DNA of 64,000 nt from NCBI RefSeq assembly GCF_016918015.1, contig NZ_JAERMK010000002.1, positions 248,001-312,000 of the forward strand, read 5' to 3'. How positions within the stretch are numbered: the stretch's first letter is position 1; every line of letters begins with the position of its first letter. Both the position numbers and the translations under genes were made by a program. This document shows positions 15,465-25,776 of this stretch, piece after piece. This DNA is from Glycomyces sp. YM15 (GTDB taxonomy: Bacteria; Actinomycetota; Actinomycetes; Mycobacteriales; Micromonosporaceae). The notes under the pieces were generated by a model that was not told where the DNA came from, did not search any database, and saw nothing but the letters and a program-made list of their open reading frames with translations.

Positions 15465-16583
15465 TCACCCCGGTTCGACGCAGTGGACCGGGAGGCGCTG
15501 CACGAGGTTGTTGGCGAAGCCGCCGCGGTTCCAGGGCTGGTCCACCGGTTGGGTGTCGCCTTCGGCGTCGGTCGCGCGGGCGCACAGCATGTGCTCGCCG
15601 GGTACAGCGGTCCAGTCGAACCGCCAGCGGCGCCAGGCCCAGTGGTGCCCGGTCGGTGCGTCGAGAGCGGCTTCGTTCCAGGTGCGGCCGTCGTCGGTGC
15701 TGACCTCGACGGCGGTGACCGGTGCCCTGCCCGACCAGGCGCGGCCTTCGATGAGCACCGGACCGGGGCGGACGACGCGGGCCCGGGACATGAAGTCGGG
15801 GAAGCCGGGCGGGACCATGAGGGCGCGCGGGGCGATGCGGGTGACCGGTGTCCCCTCCTCGTGCGGTTCCTGCCGGATCCGGTAGGCCGTGGTCTGCTGG
15901 AAGCCGGTGAACGGCTGTTCGGCGATCGTGATGTCGCGCAACCACTTCACGTGGGCCATGCCGTACCAGCCGGGCACGACCAGGCGGAGCGGCCACCCGT
16001 GCTGCGGCGGCAGCGGGGCGCCGTTCATGGCGTAGGCGACCAGGACCCCGGGTGCGTCGCCGATGGCCGTGTCGAGCGGGAGGGCCCGCTGGTAGTCCTG
16101 TTCGACGCCGCGTTCGATCCCGTGGTCGGCGCCGGTGAAGACCGCGTCGACGGCGCCGTCGCGCACGCCGGCTTCGGCGAGGAGGGCACGCAGGGGCACG
16201 CCCGTCCAGTCCGCGGTGCCGACCGCTTCGACCAGCCAGGGCTGGCTCACGGGGCGGGGCGTGAGGAGGGCGCGGCCGTTCCCGGCGCATTCCATGGTGA
16301 CGCGGGTGGTGACCGCCGGATGCGACCGCAGGTCGTCCATGCTCAGGCGGAGGGGATGTTCGACGTGGCCGCCGATCGTGAGCTCCCACGCCGCGTCCTC
16401 GGCGACGTACGGGATGTCGTAGTGGGTGAGGACGTAGTGCAGGCCGGGCGGGGTGCGGTCGTAACGGAGGGCTTCGAGCGGCAGGCCGTGGTTGCGGGTG
16501 GCGAGCGAGAGTTCGTCCCGGCCGATGCCCTCCCCGGGCTCGGCCGTCCGGGCGGGCGAGCTGACGTCTTCGATGCGGGCCAT
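15465..16583 (-). CDS. sulfite oxidase-like molybdopterin oxidoreductase
   Basis: The 372-residue protein has the SUOX fold: an N-terminal molybdopterin domain (about residues 20-230) and a C-terminal Mo-co dimerisation domain (about 245-365, with VEVSTDDGRTWNEA and WRRWRFDWTAVPGEH). The Mo-ligating Cys is in VTMECAGNGR (about residue 98), and GWPLRLVVPGWYGMAHVKWL is diagnostic. There is no heme domain and no clear signal peptide, so it is a cytoplasmic or unusual member. The electron acceptor and substrate, sulfite or another oxyanion or sulfoxide, are not decidable. Confidence 0.88.
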   Translation of the reverse strand: MARIEDVSSPARTAEPGEGIGRDELSLATRNHGLPLEALRYDRTPPGLHYVLTHYDIPYVAEDAAWELTIGGHVEHPLRLSMDDLRSHPAVTTRVTMECAGNGRALLTPRPVSQPWLVEAVGTADWTGVPLRALLAEAGVRDGAVDAVFTGADHGIERGVEQDYQRALPLDTAIGDAPGVLVAYAMNGAPLPPQHGWPLRLVVPGWYGMAHVKWLRDITIAEQPFTGFQQTTAYRIRQEPHEEGTPVTRIAPRALMVPPGFPDFMSRARVVRPGPVLIEGRAWSGRAPVTAVEVSTDDGRTWNEAALDAPTGHHWAWRRWRFDWTAVPGEHMLCARATDAEGDTQPVDQPWNRGGFANNLVQRLPVHCVEPG

Positions 16584-16631
16584 GTTCCGATGCTAGGCCC
16601 CAGCGCCGCCGCGTGGGCGGTTGTCGGCCGC

Positions 16632-16661
16632 CGGGCCCCGGCGATCGCCCGCCGGGGCCCG
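16632..16661 (-). terminator. terminator after katG
   Basis: CGGGCCCCGGC at 16632-16642 pairs perfectly with GCCGGGGCCCG at 16651-16661, lying just beyond the minus-strand katG stop. Confidence 0.75.
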
Positions 16662-16666
16662 ATGAC

Positions 16667-18943
<2,277 letters not shown>

Positions 18944-19119
18944 TCATACCATCACAATGCTTCCTTATGCCAGAAATCGCCCCAGGGTCCAGCCTCGATC
19001 GGGGCCGGACCGGCGAGAACCCGATCGGGGGCAAACCGGACATCGATCGTTGTAGCCGCGTCCGGTCCGGTTCACCTCGGGTTCGCCTCCAGGACGCCTT
19101 CAGAGTGGACGGTCATTCC

Positions 19120-19344
19120 ATGAACGCTGCTGACAACGGTGACAACGACCTCGCGCGGGTCGCCGCCCTCGCACTCGCGGTGCAGCGCTCCGGCCTGCTG
19201 CCGCAGGACGAGCAGGCCGCCCTCCTCGACCGGTACCGGCGCCTGCGCGAGCACGTGCTGCGCACCGGCACCGCCGAGACCGCCCGGCGGCTCCGCGAGA
19301 TCGAAGACGCCGCCGGGCCGCGCCCGGCGCTCACCCGCCTCTGA
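19120..19344 (+). CDS. small hypothetical protein upstream of a two-component system
   Basis: The 74-residue, mostly helical protein begins MNAADNGDND and has a Leu/Arg-rich coiled-like segment (DRYRRLREHVLRTGTAETA). I recognise no domain. The ATG at 19120 has only a weak ribosome binding site. It lies 92 bases upstream of the response regulator on the same strand, and may or may not be cotranscribed. Confidence 0.5.
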   Translation: MNAADNGDNDLARVAALALAVQRSGLLPQDEQAALLDRYRRLREHVLRTGTAETARRLREIEDAAGPRPALTRL

Positions 19345-19436
19345 CCCCGACTCTGACGCTTCTCTGAGGTGCCTCCCAGCGACGCTGCGGCCTGCGAGGA
19401 TAGAAATACCTGGCACCCCAGACAGAAGGAGTCCAG

Positions 19437-20147
19437 GTGAACGAAGCGCCCGAGCACAGCGACCGCGTCCTCGTGGTCGACGACGAGGAGAACATCGGCG
19501 CGCTCCTGTCCGCCACCCTCCGCCTCACCGGCTTCGAGGTCGACGTCGCCCGCGACGCCGCCGAAGCGCTCCGCGCCGCCGCCCGGTTCGAGCCCGACCT
19601 CGTGATCCTCGACGTCATGCTCCCCGACATGGACGGCTTCGAAGTCGCCAAGCGGCTGCGCGCCTCCCGCGACCTGCCCGTCCTCTTCCTCACCGCCCGC
19701 GACGCCGTGCGCGACCGCGTCACCGGCCTCCACGCCGGCGGCGACGACTACGTGACCAAACCCTTCGACCTCGAAGAGGTCGTCCTCAGGATCCAAGCGA
19801 TACTTCGCCGCGCGAAGACCCCCGCGCCGCCCGAAGACCGCGTGCTCCGCTACGCCGACCTCGAACTCGACGAGACCGCCCACGAGGTCCGGCGCGCCGG
19901 GCAGCCCGTCGAACTCTCGCCCACCGAGTTCAAACTCCTGCGCTACCTCATGCTCAACGCCGGGAAGGTGGTGAGCAAATCCCAGATCCTCGACCGGGTC
20001 TGGAACTACGACTTCGGCGGCAACGGCCGCATCGTCGAATCCTACGTCTACTACCTGCGCAAGAAGATCGACCAGGTCGAGCCCGCGCTCATCCAGACCG
20101 TGCGCGGCTTCGGCTACGCCCTCAGAGAGCCCAGGACCCCGAAGTGA
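19437..20147 (+). CDS. OmpR-family response regulator
   Basis: The 236-residue protein has a receiver domain (LVVDDEEN acidic pocket, phospho-acceptor Asp in LVILDVMLPDMDGF, Lys in DDYVTKPFDL) and a winged-helix DNA-binding domain (about residues 135-230, LSPTEFKLLRYLM and TVRGFGYALR). It starts with GTG at 19437 behind AAGGAG. Its stop overlaps the GTG of the histidine kinase, forming a coupled two-component operon. The signal is unknown. Confidence 0.93.
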   Translation: MNEAPEHSDRVLVVDDEENIGALLSATLRLTGFEVDVARDAAEALRAAARFEPDLVILDVMLPDMDGFEVAKRLRASRDLPVLFLTARDAVRDRVTGLHAGGDDYVTKPFDLEEVVLRIQAILRRAKTPAPPEDRVLRYADLELDETAHEVRRAGQPVELSPTEFKLLRYLMLNAGKVVSKSQILDRVWNYDFGGNGRIVESYVYYLRKKIDQVEPALIQTVRGFGYALREPRTPK

Positions 20148-21631
20148 GGGGACCGCGACGCTGGCGGCACTGGACCGTCCGCTCCCGCATGGCGTTCACG
20201 ATCGTGACCCTGTGCACGCTCGCGCTGGCCGCCGCGGTCCTGACCGCCACGATCCTCCTCCAGAACGTGCTCACCGACCGGATCGACTCGCAGCTGCGGA
20301 CCGCCTCGGCGATGGCGCTCAACGAGGAACCGCGCGAGGGGCAGGACGGCGAGTTCAAACCGCCCGCCCCGCAGCCGGGCCTGCCGGACACGCCCCGCGT
20401 CTACGTCTACGACGCCGACGGTTCGCTGGTCCACGCCTTCGCGGACGAGGACGGCGCCGCGCTCGTGGGCCTGGGCGACCTCGCCGATCGCACCGGCGAG
20501 GCCTCCACCGTGGAGGACGCGGACGGGAACTCCTGGCGCGTGCTCGTCGAGGAGGCCGACGACACCGACGGGTACGTCGTCTACGCGCTGTCCTCGGAGT
20601 ACATCGGCGCGGCCACCGAGTCGCTGCTGCTCATCGGCGGGGCCGTGACGCTCGCGATCCTGCTGCTGCTCGCGGTGAGCGCGTTCTGGGTCGCGCGCCT
20701 CGGGCTGCGCCCGCTCGACCGGATGCAGGCGACGGCCGACGCGATCGCCGAAGGCCGCCTCGACGCGCGCGTCACCGACACCGACCCGCACACCGAGACC
20801 GGGCGGCTCGGCTCGGCCCTCAACACGATGCTCGGCCGCATCCAGGCGGCGCTCGACGCCGGCGCCGCCTCCGAAGCGCGCCTGCGCCAGTTCCTCGCCG
20901 ACGCCTCGCACGAACTGCGCACGCCGCTGACCTCGATCAAAGGGTTCGCGCAGCTGTACCGGCGCGGCGGGGTGCCGCCGGGGCCGGTGCTCGACGAGAC
21001 CATCGGGCGGATCGAGGCCGAGTCGAAGCGCATGGGGCTCCTGCTCGACGACCTCATGCTGCTCGCCGCGCTCGACCGGGAGCGGCCGCTGAGCCGCGGG
21101 CCGGTCGACCTGCTCGGTGTGGCCGTCGACGCGGTGGGGGACGCGCATCTGCGGGATCCGAGCCGGTTCATCGCGCTCGAATCGCTGGGCGGGCACGCGG
21201 GCGACGGCGACGAGGACCTGCTCGACGCGGTGGACGTCACCGGGGACGAGCCGCGGCTGCGTCAGGTGGTGACCAACCTGGTGGCGAACGCGCTGCGGCA
21301 CACGCCGCCGGACGCTCGGATCACCGTGCGCCTCGGATGGAGTGCGAGCCCGGGGCCGCGCTGCCTGGCGCAGGTCGGGGAGAACCCGGCGCTGCCGGCG
21401 GCCGTGCTGGAGGTGGCCGATACCGGGCCCGGTGTCGCGCCCGAGCACGCCGCGGGGGTGTTCGAGCGGCTGTACCGGGTCGACCAGGGCCGGTCCCGCG
21501 GCGCCGAAGGCGGCTCGGGGCTCGGGCTGTCGATCGTGGCGGCCATCGTGACCGGTCACGGCGGCTGCGTGCGCCTCTGCGGGACGCCCGGCGGCGGAGC
21601 GACGTTCCAGGTGCTCCTGCCGAAGTCCTGA
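20144..21631 (+). CDS. sensor histidine kinase, HAMP type
   Basis: From the GTG at 20144 (GTGA overlap with the regulator) the product is 495 residues. It has TM helix 1 (about 17-40), an extracytoplasmic sensor region of about 120 residues rich in Asp/Glu, TM helix 2 (about 160-185), HAMP, DHp with phospho-acceptor His in DASHELRTPLTSIKG (about residue 256), and a HATPase domain (N box NLVANALRHTP, G1 VADTGPGV, G2 GSGLGLSIV). It phosphorylates the OmpR-type partner encoded just upstream. The layout resembles MprB/PhoR-type actinobacterial envelope sensors, but that is only similarity of plan. Confidence 0.92.
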   Translation: MRGPRRWRHWTVRSRMAFTIVTLCTLALAAAVLTATILLQNVLTDRIDSQLRTASAMALNEEPREGQDGEFKPPAPQPGLPDTPRVYVYDADGSLVHAFADEDGAALVGLGDLADRTGEASTVEDADGNSWRVLVEEADDTDGYVVYALSSEYIGAATESLLLIGGAVTLAILLLLAVSAFWVARLGLRPLDRMQATADAIAEGRLDARVTDTDPHTETGRLGSALNTMLGRIQAALDAGAASEARLRQFLADASHELRTPLTSIKGFAQLYRRGGVPPGPVLDETIGRIEAESKRMGLLLDDLMLLAALDRERPLSRGPVDLLGVAVDAVGDAHLRDPSRFIALESLGGHAGDGDEDLLDAVDVTGDEPRLRQVVTNLVANALRHTPPDARITVRLGWSASPGPRCLAQVGENPALPAAVLEVADTGPGVAPEHAAGVFERLYRVDQGRSRGAEGGSGLGLSIVAAIVTGHGGCVRLCGTPGGGATFQVLLPKS

Positions 21632-21638
21632 CCCGGGT

Positions 21639-22112
21639 CTACTCGGGGAGGCCGAGCTGCTTCTTGAGGCGCGCAACGTGGCCGGTGGCCTTCACGTTGT
21701 ACTGCGCGAGTTCGATGTCGCCCCGCTCGTCGATGACGAACGTGGAGCGGACGACGCCGAGGATCGTGCGGCCGTAGTTCTTCTTCTCACCCCACGCGCC
21801 GTACTCCTCGAGCACCTTGTGCTCGGGGTCGGAGAGCAGCGGGAAGGTCAGGCCGTCGCGCTCGACGAACTTGGCCAGCGCCTCGGGCTGGTCGGGGGAG
21901 ATCCCGAGCACCGCGTAGCCGGCGGCCTGCAGACCGGTGAGGCTGTCGCGGAAGTCGCAGGCCTCCTTGGTGCAGCCGGGCGTCATGGCCTTCGGATAGG
22001 CGAAGAGGATCACCTTTCGGCCTTGGAGGCTCGACAGGGTCACCGTGTCGCCGGTATCGGTGGTCAGCGTGAAATCAGGCGCCGTCTCACCAGACTGAAG
22101 TCGTACGTTCAC
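21639..22112 (-). CDS. bcp: thioredoxin-dependent thiol peroxidase (BCP)
   Basis: The 157-residue peroxiredoxin reads FTLTTDTGDTVTLSSLQGRK, then AYPKAMTPGCTKEACDFRD with peroxidatic and resolving Cys five apart, and SDPEHKVLEEYGAWGEK. It is the classic bacterioferritin comigratory protein and reduces peroxides. I prefer the GTG at 22112 (VNVRLQSG), which begins at the family N-terminus with a TAGGGT box 8 bases upstream (near-leaderless). A longer frame to 22157 lacks support. Confidence 0.9.
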   Translation of the reverse strand: MNVRLQSGETAPDFTLTTDTGDTVTLSSLQGRKVILFAYPKAMTPGCTKEACDFRDSLTGLQAAGYAVLGISPDQPEALAKFVERDGLTFPLLSDPEHKVLEEYGAWGEKKNYGRTILGVVRSTFVIDERGDIELAQYNVKATGHVARLKKQLGLPE

Positions 22113-22215
22113 AGGTCGCAACCCTACCGGTCGTCCCTGACAATCCCCTGGGAGCACGCTTGACGGTCCCTGGTCGGCGGGGGCCGGTTACCTATCCGAC
22201 ACTTCCCGGTCCGGG

Positions 22216-22258
22216 TTGACGGCACCGAAGCGGCTATTGCAAAATGATTGCAATAGCC
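22216..22258 (+). promoter_or_regulatory. Nur-type (nickel) operator and promoter of the metal transporter operon
   Basis: An 11-bp perfect inverted repeat (GGCTATTGCAA at 22232-22242 and TTGCAATAGCC at 22248-22258, spacer AATGA) contains TTGCAA-N5-TTGCAA. This is the consensus reported for the nickel-responsive Fur-family regulator Nur of Streptomyces. A TTGACG -35-like box at 22216 puts the operator over the -10 region, as for repression. It lies 115 bases before the first transporter gene. No cobalamin riboswitch motif is recognisable in the leader. Confidence 0.8.
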
Positions 22259-22373
22259 TGACAGCGGGCTGTTGATTCCACGCGTGGGCGCCTCGCATCC
22301 GGTGAGGCGGCCGCCGCACCCACCCCGGCCCCGCCCCAGGGCCCCACAACCAGTCGAAAGGCGGCACCTGCCC

Positions 22374-23069
22374 GTGTCAGACCTGGCGCTGCACATCCCG
22401 ACGGACGTCGTCAACGGACCGATCTCCCTGGCCTTCGCCCTCCTCGCCGCCATAGCCGTCGGCGCCTGCGTCATCATGGCGCGCCGACACCTCGACGAGC
22501 GGCTCGTGCCGCTCGCGGGCCTCGCGACGGCGTTCATCTTCGCCGCGCAGATGCTCAACTTCCCGATCGCCGCGGTCGTATCGGGGCACCTCCTCGGCGG
22601 CGCGCTCGCCGCCGCGCTCCTCGGGCCCTGGCTCGGGGCGCTCTGCGTCACCGTCGTCATCGTCATCCAGGCGCTGCTGTTCGCCGACGGGGCCGTGACG
22701 GCCCTGGGGCTGAACGTGGTGAACATGGCCGTGATCGCCAGCTTCGCCGGCTACGGCGTGATCCTGTTGGCGCTCAAGGTCCTCCCGCGCACCCGCTGGG
22801 GGCTCGGCGCCGCGGTCTTCGCGGCCTCGCTCGTCTCCGTCGTGGCCGCGTCGGCCGGATTCGTGCTCCAGTTCCGGCTCGGCGGTGAGGAAGTGGGCCA
22901 GTCCTTCGGTGAGCTGGCGGCCGCGATCCTCGGCACGCACGTGCTCGTCGGCATCGGCGAGGGCGTCATCACCGCCGGAGCGGTGACCGCCGTCGCGGCC
23001 GTCCGCCCCGACCTCGTCCACGCGCTGCGCGGCACGCGCCTCGCCCAGCCCGCCGAGGAGACAGTGTGA
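22374..23069 (+). CDS. cbiM: ECF-type metal transporter S component (CbiM/NikM)
   Basis: This 231-residue membrane protein of about seven helices carries substrate specificity in a group I ECF importer. The CbiM-family N-terminal segment appears as LHIPTDVVNGPISL. In characterised CbiM and NikM, His2 directly after Met1 ligates the metal through the free amino terminus. Here the GTG at 22374 puts the His at residue 7, so either the start differs or the ligand set does. It overlaps the next gene by 4 bases. The Nur box upstream argues for nickel rather than cobalt. Confidence 0.82.
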   Translation: MSDLALHIPTDVVNGPISLAFALLAAIAVGACVIMARRHLDERLVPLAGLATAFIFAAQMLNFPIAAVVSGHLLGGALAAALLGPWLGALCVTVVIVIQALLFADGAVTALGLNVVNMAVIASFAGYGVILLALKVLPRTRWGLGAAVFAASLVSVVAASAGFVLQFRLGGEEVGQSFGELAAAILGTHVLVGIGEGVITAGAVTAVAAVRPDLVHALRGTRLAQPAEETV

Positions 23070-23404
23070 AGACCAAACGCTTCTGGATCACCGGCGTCGT
23101 CGTCACGCTGGTCCTCGCCGGGTTCGTGTCCCTGTTCGCCTCCGCCTCGCCCGACGGGCTCGAATCGGTGCTCCTCACCGGCTGCGAGACCGCGGACGGT
23201 GAGATCACCGGCGGCACCTGCGTCCTCCAGGCCGCGGGCGAGCACGAGATCGGCGGCGCCTTCGCCGACTACGGGATGTCCTTCCTGGACAATGAGATCC
23301 TCGGCGCCTCGCTCGCCGGGATCCTCGGCGTGGTCCTCACCCTCGGCGTCGCCACCGGGTTCTTCTGGCTGCTCTCCCGCGGCAAGAAGAAGGAGCACGC
23401 GTGA
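23066..23404 (+). CDS. PDGLE-domain auxiliary component (CbiN/NikN-like)
   Basis: The 112-residue protein has an N-terminal helix, the motif ASPDGLESV (about residues 27-35), an extracytoplasmic loop with a CETADGEITGGTC Cys pair, and a C-terminal helix ending in a basic KKKEHA tail. This two-helix PDGLE plan is the auxiliary subunit of cobalt and nickel ECF importers, needed with the S component for uptake. Start and stop overlap both neighbours by 4 bases. Confidence 0.85.
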   Translation: MKTKRFWITGVVVTLVLAGFVSLFASASPDGLESVLLTGCETADGEITGGTCVLQAAGEHEIGGAFADYGMSFLDNEILGASLAGILGVVLTLGVATGFFWLLSRGKKKEHA

Positions 23405-24162
23405 ACCCGGTCGACGGGCTCCACCGGCCCGGCGACTCGCCGATCCACCGCCTGCGACCGCAGGTGAAGATCGTCGCGCTCGTCGCCTTCACCTGCGCCA
23501 TCGCCGCCACACCGCGAGAGGCGGTGTGGGCCTTCGGGGTCTACGCCGCGCTCCTCGCGGGACTGTTCACGCTCGCCCGCGTGCCCCTGGCCTGGGTGCT
23601 CACCCGCAGCCTCGTGGAATCGCCGTTCCTGGTGCTGGCCTTGGCGTTCCCGTTCATGGTCGAAGGGGACCCGGTCCAGATCGGCTTCCTCCACGTCTCC
23701 GAACCGGGCCTGTGGGCCGGATGGAACCTGCTCGCCAAAGCCACCCTCGGCGTCTGGGCCGCCCTGCTGCTCGCCGCGACGACCCCCATCGCCGCGGTCC
23801 TCGCCGGGCTCTCGCGGCTGCGCTGCCCCGAGATCCTGCTGCAGATCACCGCGTTCGCGATCCGATACGCGCACCTCACCGTGGCCGAGGTGACCCAGAT
23901 GCGCCTGGCCCGCCTCGCCCGCTGCGACGACCCGCGGTTCCTGTGGCAGGCGGGCGCGCTCGCCCGCAGCCTCGGCGTCGTCTTCATCCGCTCCTTCGAA
24001 CGCGGCGAACGCGTCTGGCAGGCCATGTCCGCACGCGGCTACACCGGTCGGCTCCCACTCGAAGTCGGCCCGGCACCCGCCGGCGCCCTGCAGTGGACGG
24101 CCGCACTCGCCGTCCCCGCGATCGCGGCGGGCATCGCCACCTGGACGGCGGTGTTCGTATGA
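23401..24162 (+). CDS. cbiQ: ECF transporter T component (CbiQ family)
   Basis: This 253-residue transmembrane coupling protein matches the CbiQ/EcfT family, with five to six helices, SPIHRLRPQVKI near the N-terminus and a cytoplasmic coupling helix. The latter includes SFERGERVWQAMSARGYTG (about 198-216) with the conserved Ala-Arg-Gly that grips the ATPase subunit. It starts with GTG at 23401 overlapping the PDGLE gene, and its stop overlaps the ATPase gene. Confidence 0.88.
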   Translation: MNPVDGLHRPGDSPIHRLRPQVKIVALVAFTCAIAATPREAVWAFGVYAALLAGLFTLARVPLAWVLTRSLVESPFLVLALAFPFMVEGDPVQIGFLHVSEPGLWAGWNLLAKATLGVWAALLLAATTPIAAVLAGLSRLRCPEILLQITAFAIRYAHLTVAEVTQMRLARLARCDDPRFLWQAGALARSLGVVFIRSFERGERVWQAMSARGYTGRLPLEVGPAPAGALQWTAALAVPAIAAGIATWTAVFV

Positions 24163-24911
24163 GCGCCTTGGACATCAAGGGCCTCCAGCACGTCTACCCG
24201 GACGGGCACCGCGCCCTCGACGGCGTCGACCTCCAAGTCCACGAAGGTGAACGCGTCGCCGTCCTCGGCCCCAACGGCGCCGGGAAGACCACGCTCATGC
24301 TCCACCTCGCCGGACTCCTCACCGCCACCGAAGGCGAGGTGTCCGTCGCCGATGTCAAGGTGGCGAAGCAGACCCTCGCCGAGGTCCGCCGCCGCGTCGG
24401 CATCGTCTTCCAGAGCCCGGACGACCAGCTGTTCATGCCCACCGTCGCCGACGACGTCGGCTTCGGCCCCGCCAACCTCGGCCTGCGCGGACCCGAACTC
24501 GCCGAACGCGTCCGGGCCGCCCTCGCCGACGTCGGCCTGAGCGACCTCGCCGACCGGCCCCCGCACCACCTCTCGGTCGGCCAGCAGCGCCGCGCCGCCC
24601 TCGCCGGGGTGCTCGCCATGCGCCCCGACATCGTGGTGTGCGACGAGCCGAGCGCGAACCTCGACCCCGCCGCCCGCCGCGACCTCGCCCGCATCCTGCA
24701 GGCCACCGCGCCGACCCTGCTGCTCGTCACCCACGACCTGCCGTACGCGCTGCAGCTGTGCGAACGGGCCGTGATCCTCGACGCCGGCCGCGTCGCCGCC
24801 GACGGCCCCACCGTCGAGATCCTCGCCGACCCCGAACTCCTGCAACGGCACCGGCTCGAACTGCCCTTCGGCTTCTCCCTGGAGACGGCGCTGGCGGCGA
24901 TGCGGGCGTAG
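24159..24911 (+). CDS. cbiO: ECF transporter ATPase (CbiO family)
   Basis: This 250-residue ABC ATPase has Walker A LGPNGAGKTTLM (about residues 35-46), Q-loop VFQSPDDQLFM, signature LSVGQQRRAALAG, Walker B IVVCDEPSANLD and switch His in LLVTHDLP. It has only one NBD gene, so it presumably acts as a homodimer energising CbiM/Q uptake. It is the last gene of the four-gene operon. I chose the ATG overlapping the cbiQ stop. Confidence 0.92.
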   Translation: MSALDIKGLQHVYPDGHRALDGVDLQVHEGERVAVLGPNGAGKTTLMLHLAGLLTATEGEVSVADVKVAKQTLAEVRRRVGIVFQSPDDQLFMPTVADDVGFGPANLGLRGPELAERVRAALADVGLSDLADRPPHHLSVGQQRRAALAGVLAMRPDIVVCDEPSANLDPAARRDLARILQATAPTLLLVTHDLPYALQLCERAVILDAGRVAADGPTVEILADPELLQRHRLELPFGFSLETALAAMRA

Positions 24912-24969
24912 TCCTCAAGGGCCCGCCCGGGCACACGTCGACGCCGACGCCCTTGGGGAGACTCCGGGA

Positions 24970-25707
24970 TCAGCCCGCGTCGATCGCGGCCTGGACCTCG
25001 TCGGCGAACGCCGAGTTCTCGACCGCTTCGCCGTCGACCTTCGCGGTCGGCGTCGCGGAGATGCCCTGCTCGTTCGTGGCGTCGGCGTTGCCCTCCTGGA
25101 CCCAGCCGCGGTATCGCTCGTCCTCCACACAGGACTGCCAGTCGGCGTCGAGGCCGACGTCGTCGGTGCCGATCGCGATCAGCTCCGCATCGGTGAGGCC
25201 CTCGGTGTTCTCGGCGGGCTGGTTCGCGTACAGCGCCAGCGTGTAGTCGAGGAACTGCTGCTCGCCGGCGTCGGCCGCGCACACGGCGGCGGCGGCCGCG
25301 CGGCTCGAGTACTCGGTGCCCGAGCTCAAGCGGTCGAGGATCGCGAGCGGGTGGTAGTTCACCGTCACCGAGCCGTCGTCGACCCACGACTGGATCTGCT
25401 CGGCGTACGCGGACTCGAACTGGTTGCACGCCGGGCACATGTAGTCGATGTAAAGGTCGACCTCGACCGGGCCGTCGCCGATCTGCACCCCGTACGTGTC
25501 GGTGACCGACGCGGAGGGATCGTGCACCTCGTACTCGGGTTTGCCGTTCATCCAGATGCCCCATGCGAGGAGCCCCCCGATCAACACCACGGCGGCGCCG
25601 ATCGCCACCCCGAACACGATCTTCCGGCGCCGCGCCTCCGCCTCCTGCTGCCTGCGCAGCGCCTCGGCGGCCTGTCGGCGGTCGATATTCCGGTTCGACT
25701 TGCCCAT
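24970..25707 (-). CDS. membrane-anchored DsbA-like thioredoxin-fold oxidoreductase
   Basis: The 245-residue protein has a basic N-terminal stretch, one membrane helix (about residues 30-52) and an extracytoplasmic DsbA/DsbG-type domain with active-site DYMCPACNQF (about residues 88-97). The insertion helical region contains a second Cys pair (AVCAADAG and QSCVEDE), and cis-Pro is in ISATPTAKVDG. It would form or shuffle disulfides in exported proteins, as in Mycobacterium DsbA-like proteins. It is divergent from the CopC-CopD gene, 69 bases away. Confidence 0.88.
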   Translation of the reverse strand: MGKSNRNIDRRQAAEALRRQQEAEARRRKIVFGVAIGAAVVLIGGLLAWGIWMNGKPEYEVHDPSASVTDTYGVQIGDGPVEVDLYIDYMCPACNQFESAYAEQIQSWVDDGSVTVNYHPLAILDRLSSGTEYSSRAAAAAVCAADAGEQQFLDYTLALYANQPAENTEGLTDAELIAIGTDDVGLDADWQSCVEDERYRGWVQEGNADATNEQGISATPTAKVDGEAVENSAFADEVQAAIDAG

Positions 25708-25776
25708 GTGCCTCGCCCAGCCTTTCTCCGGTCCAACTCTCGATTCACGAAGCGGATTCGAGTACGCTCAGCGGCG

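Noticed and set aside
22120-22373. A cobalamin riboswitch in front of the cbiM-type gene
   Set aside because: No B12-box-like core is recognisable and the leader is short. The Nur-type inverted repeat accounts for regulation. A covariance search would settle it.
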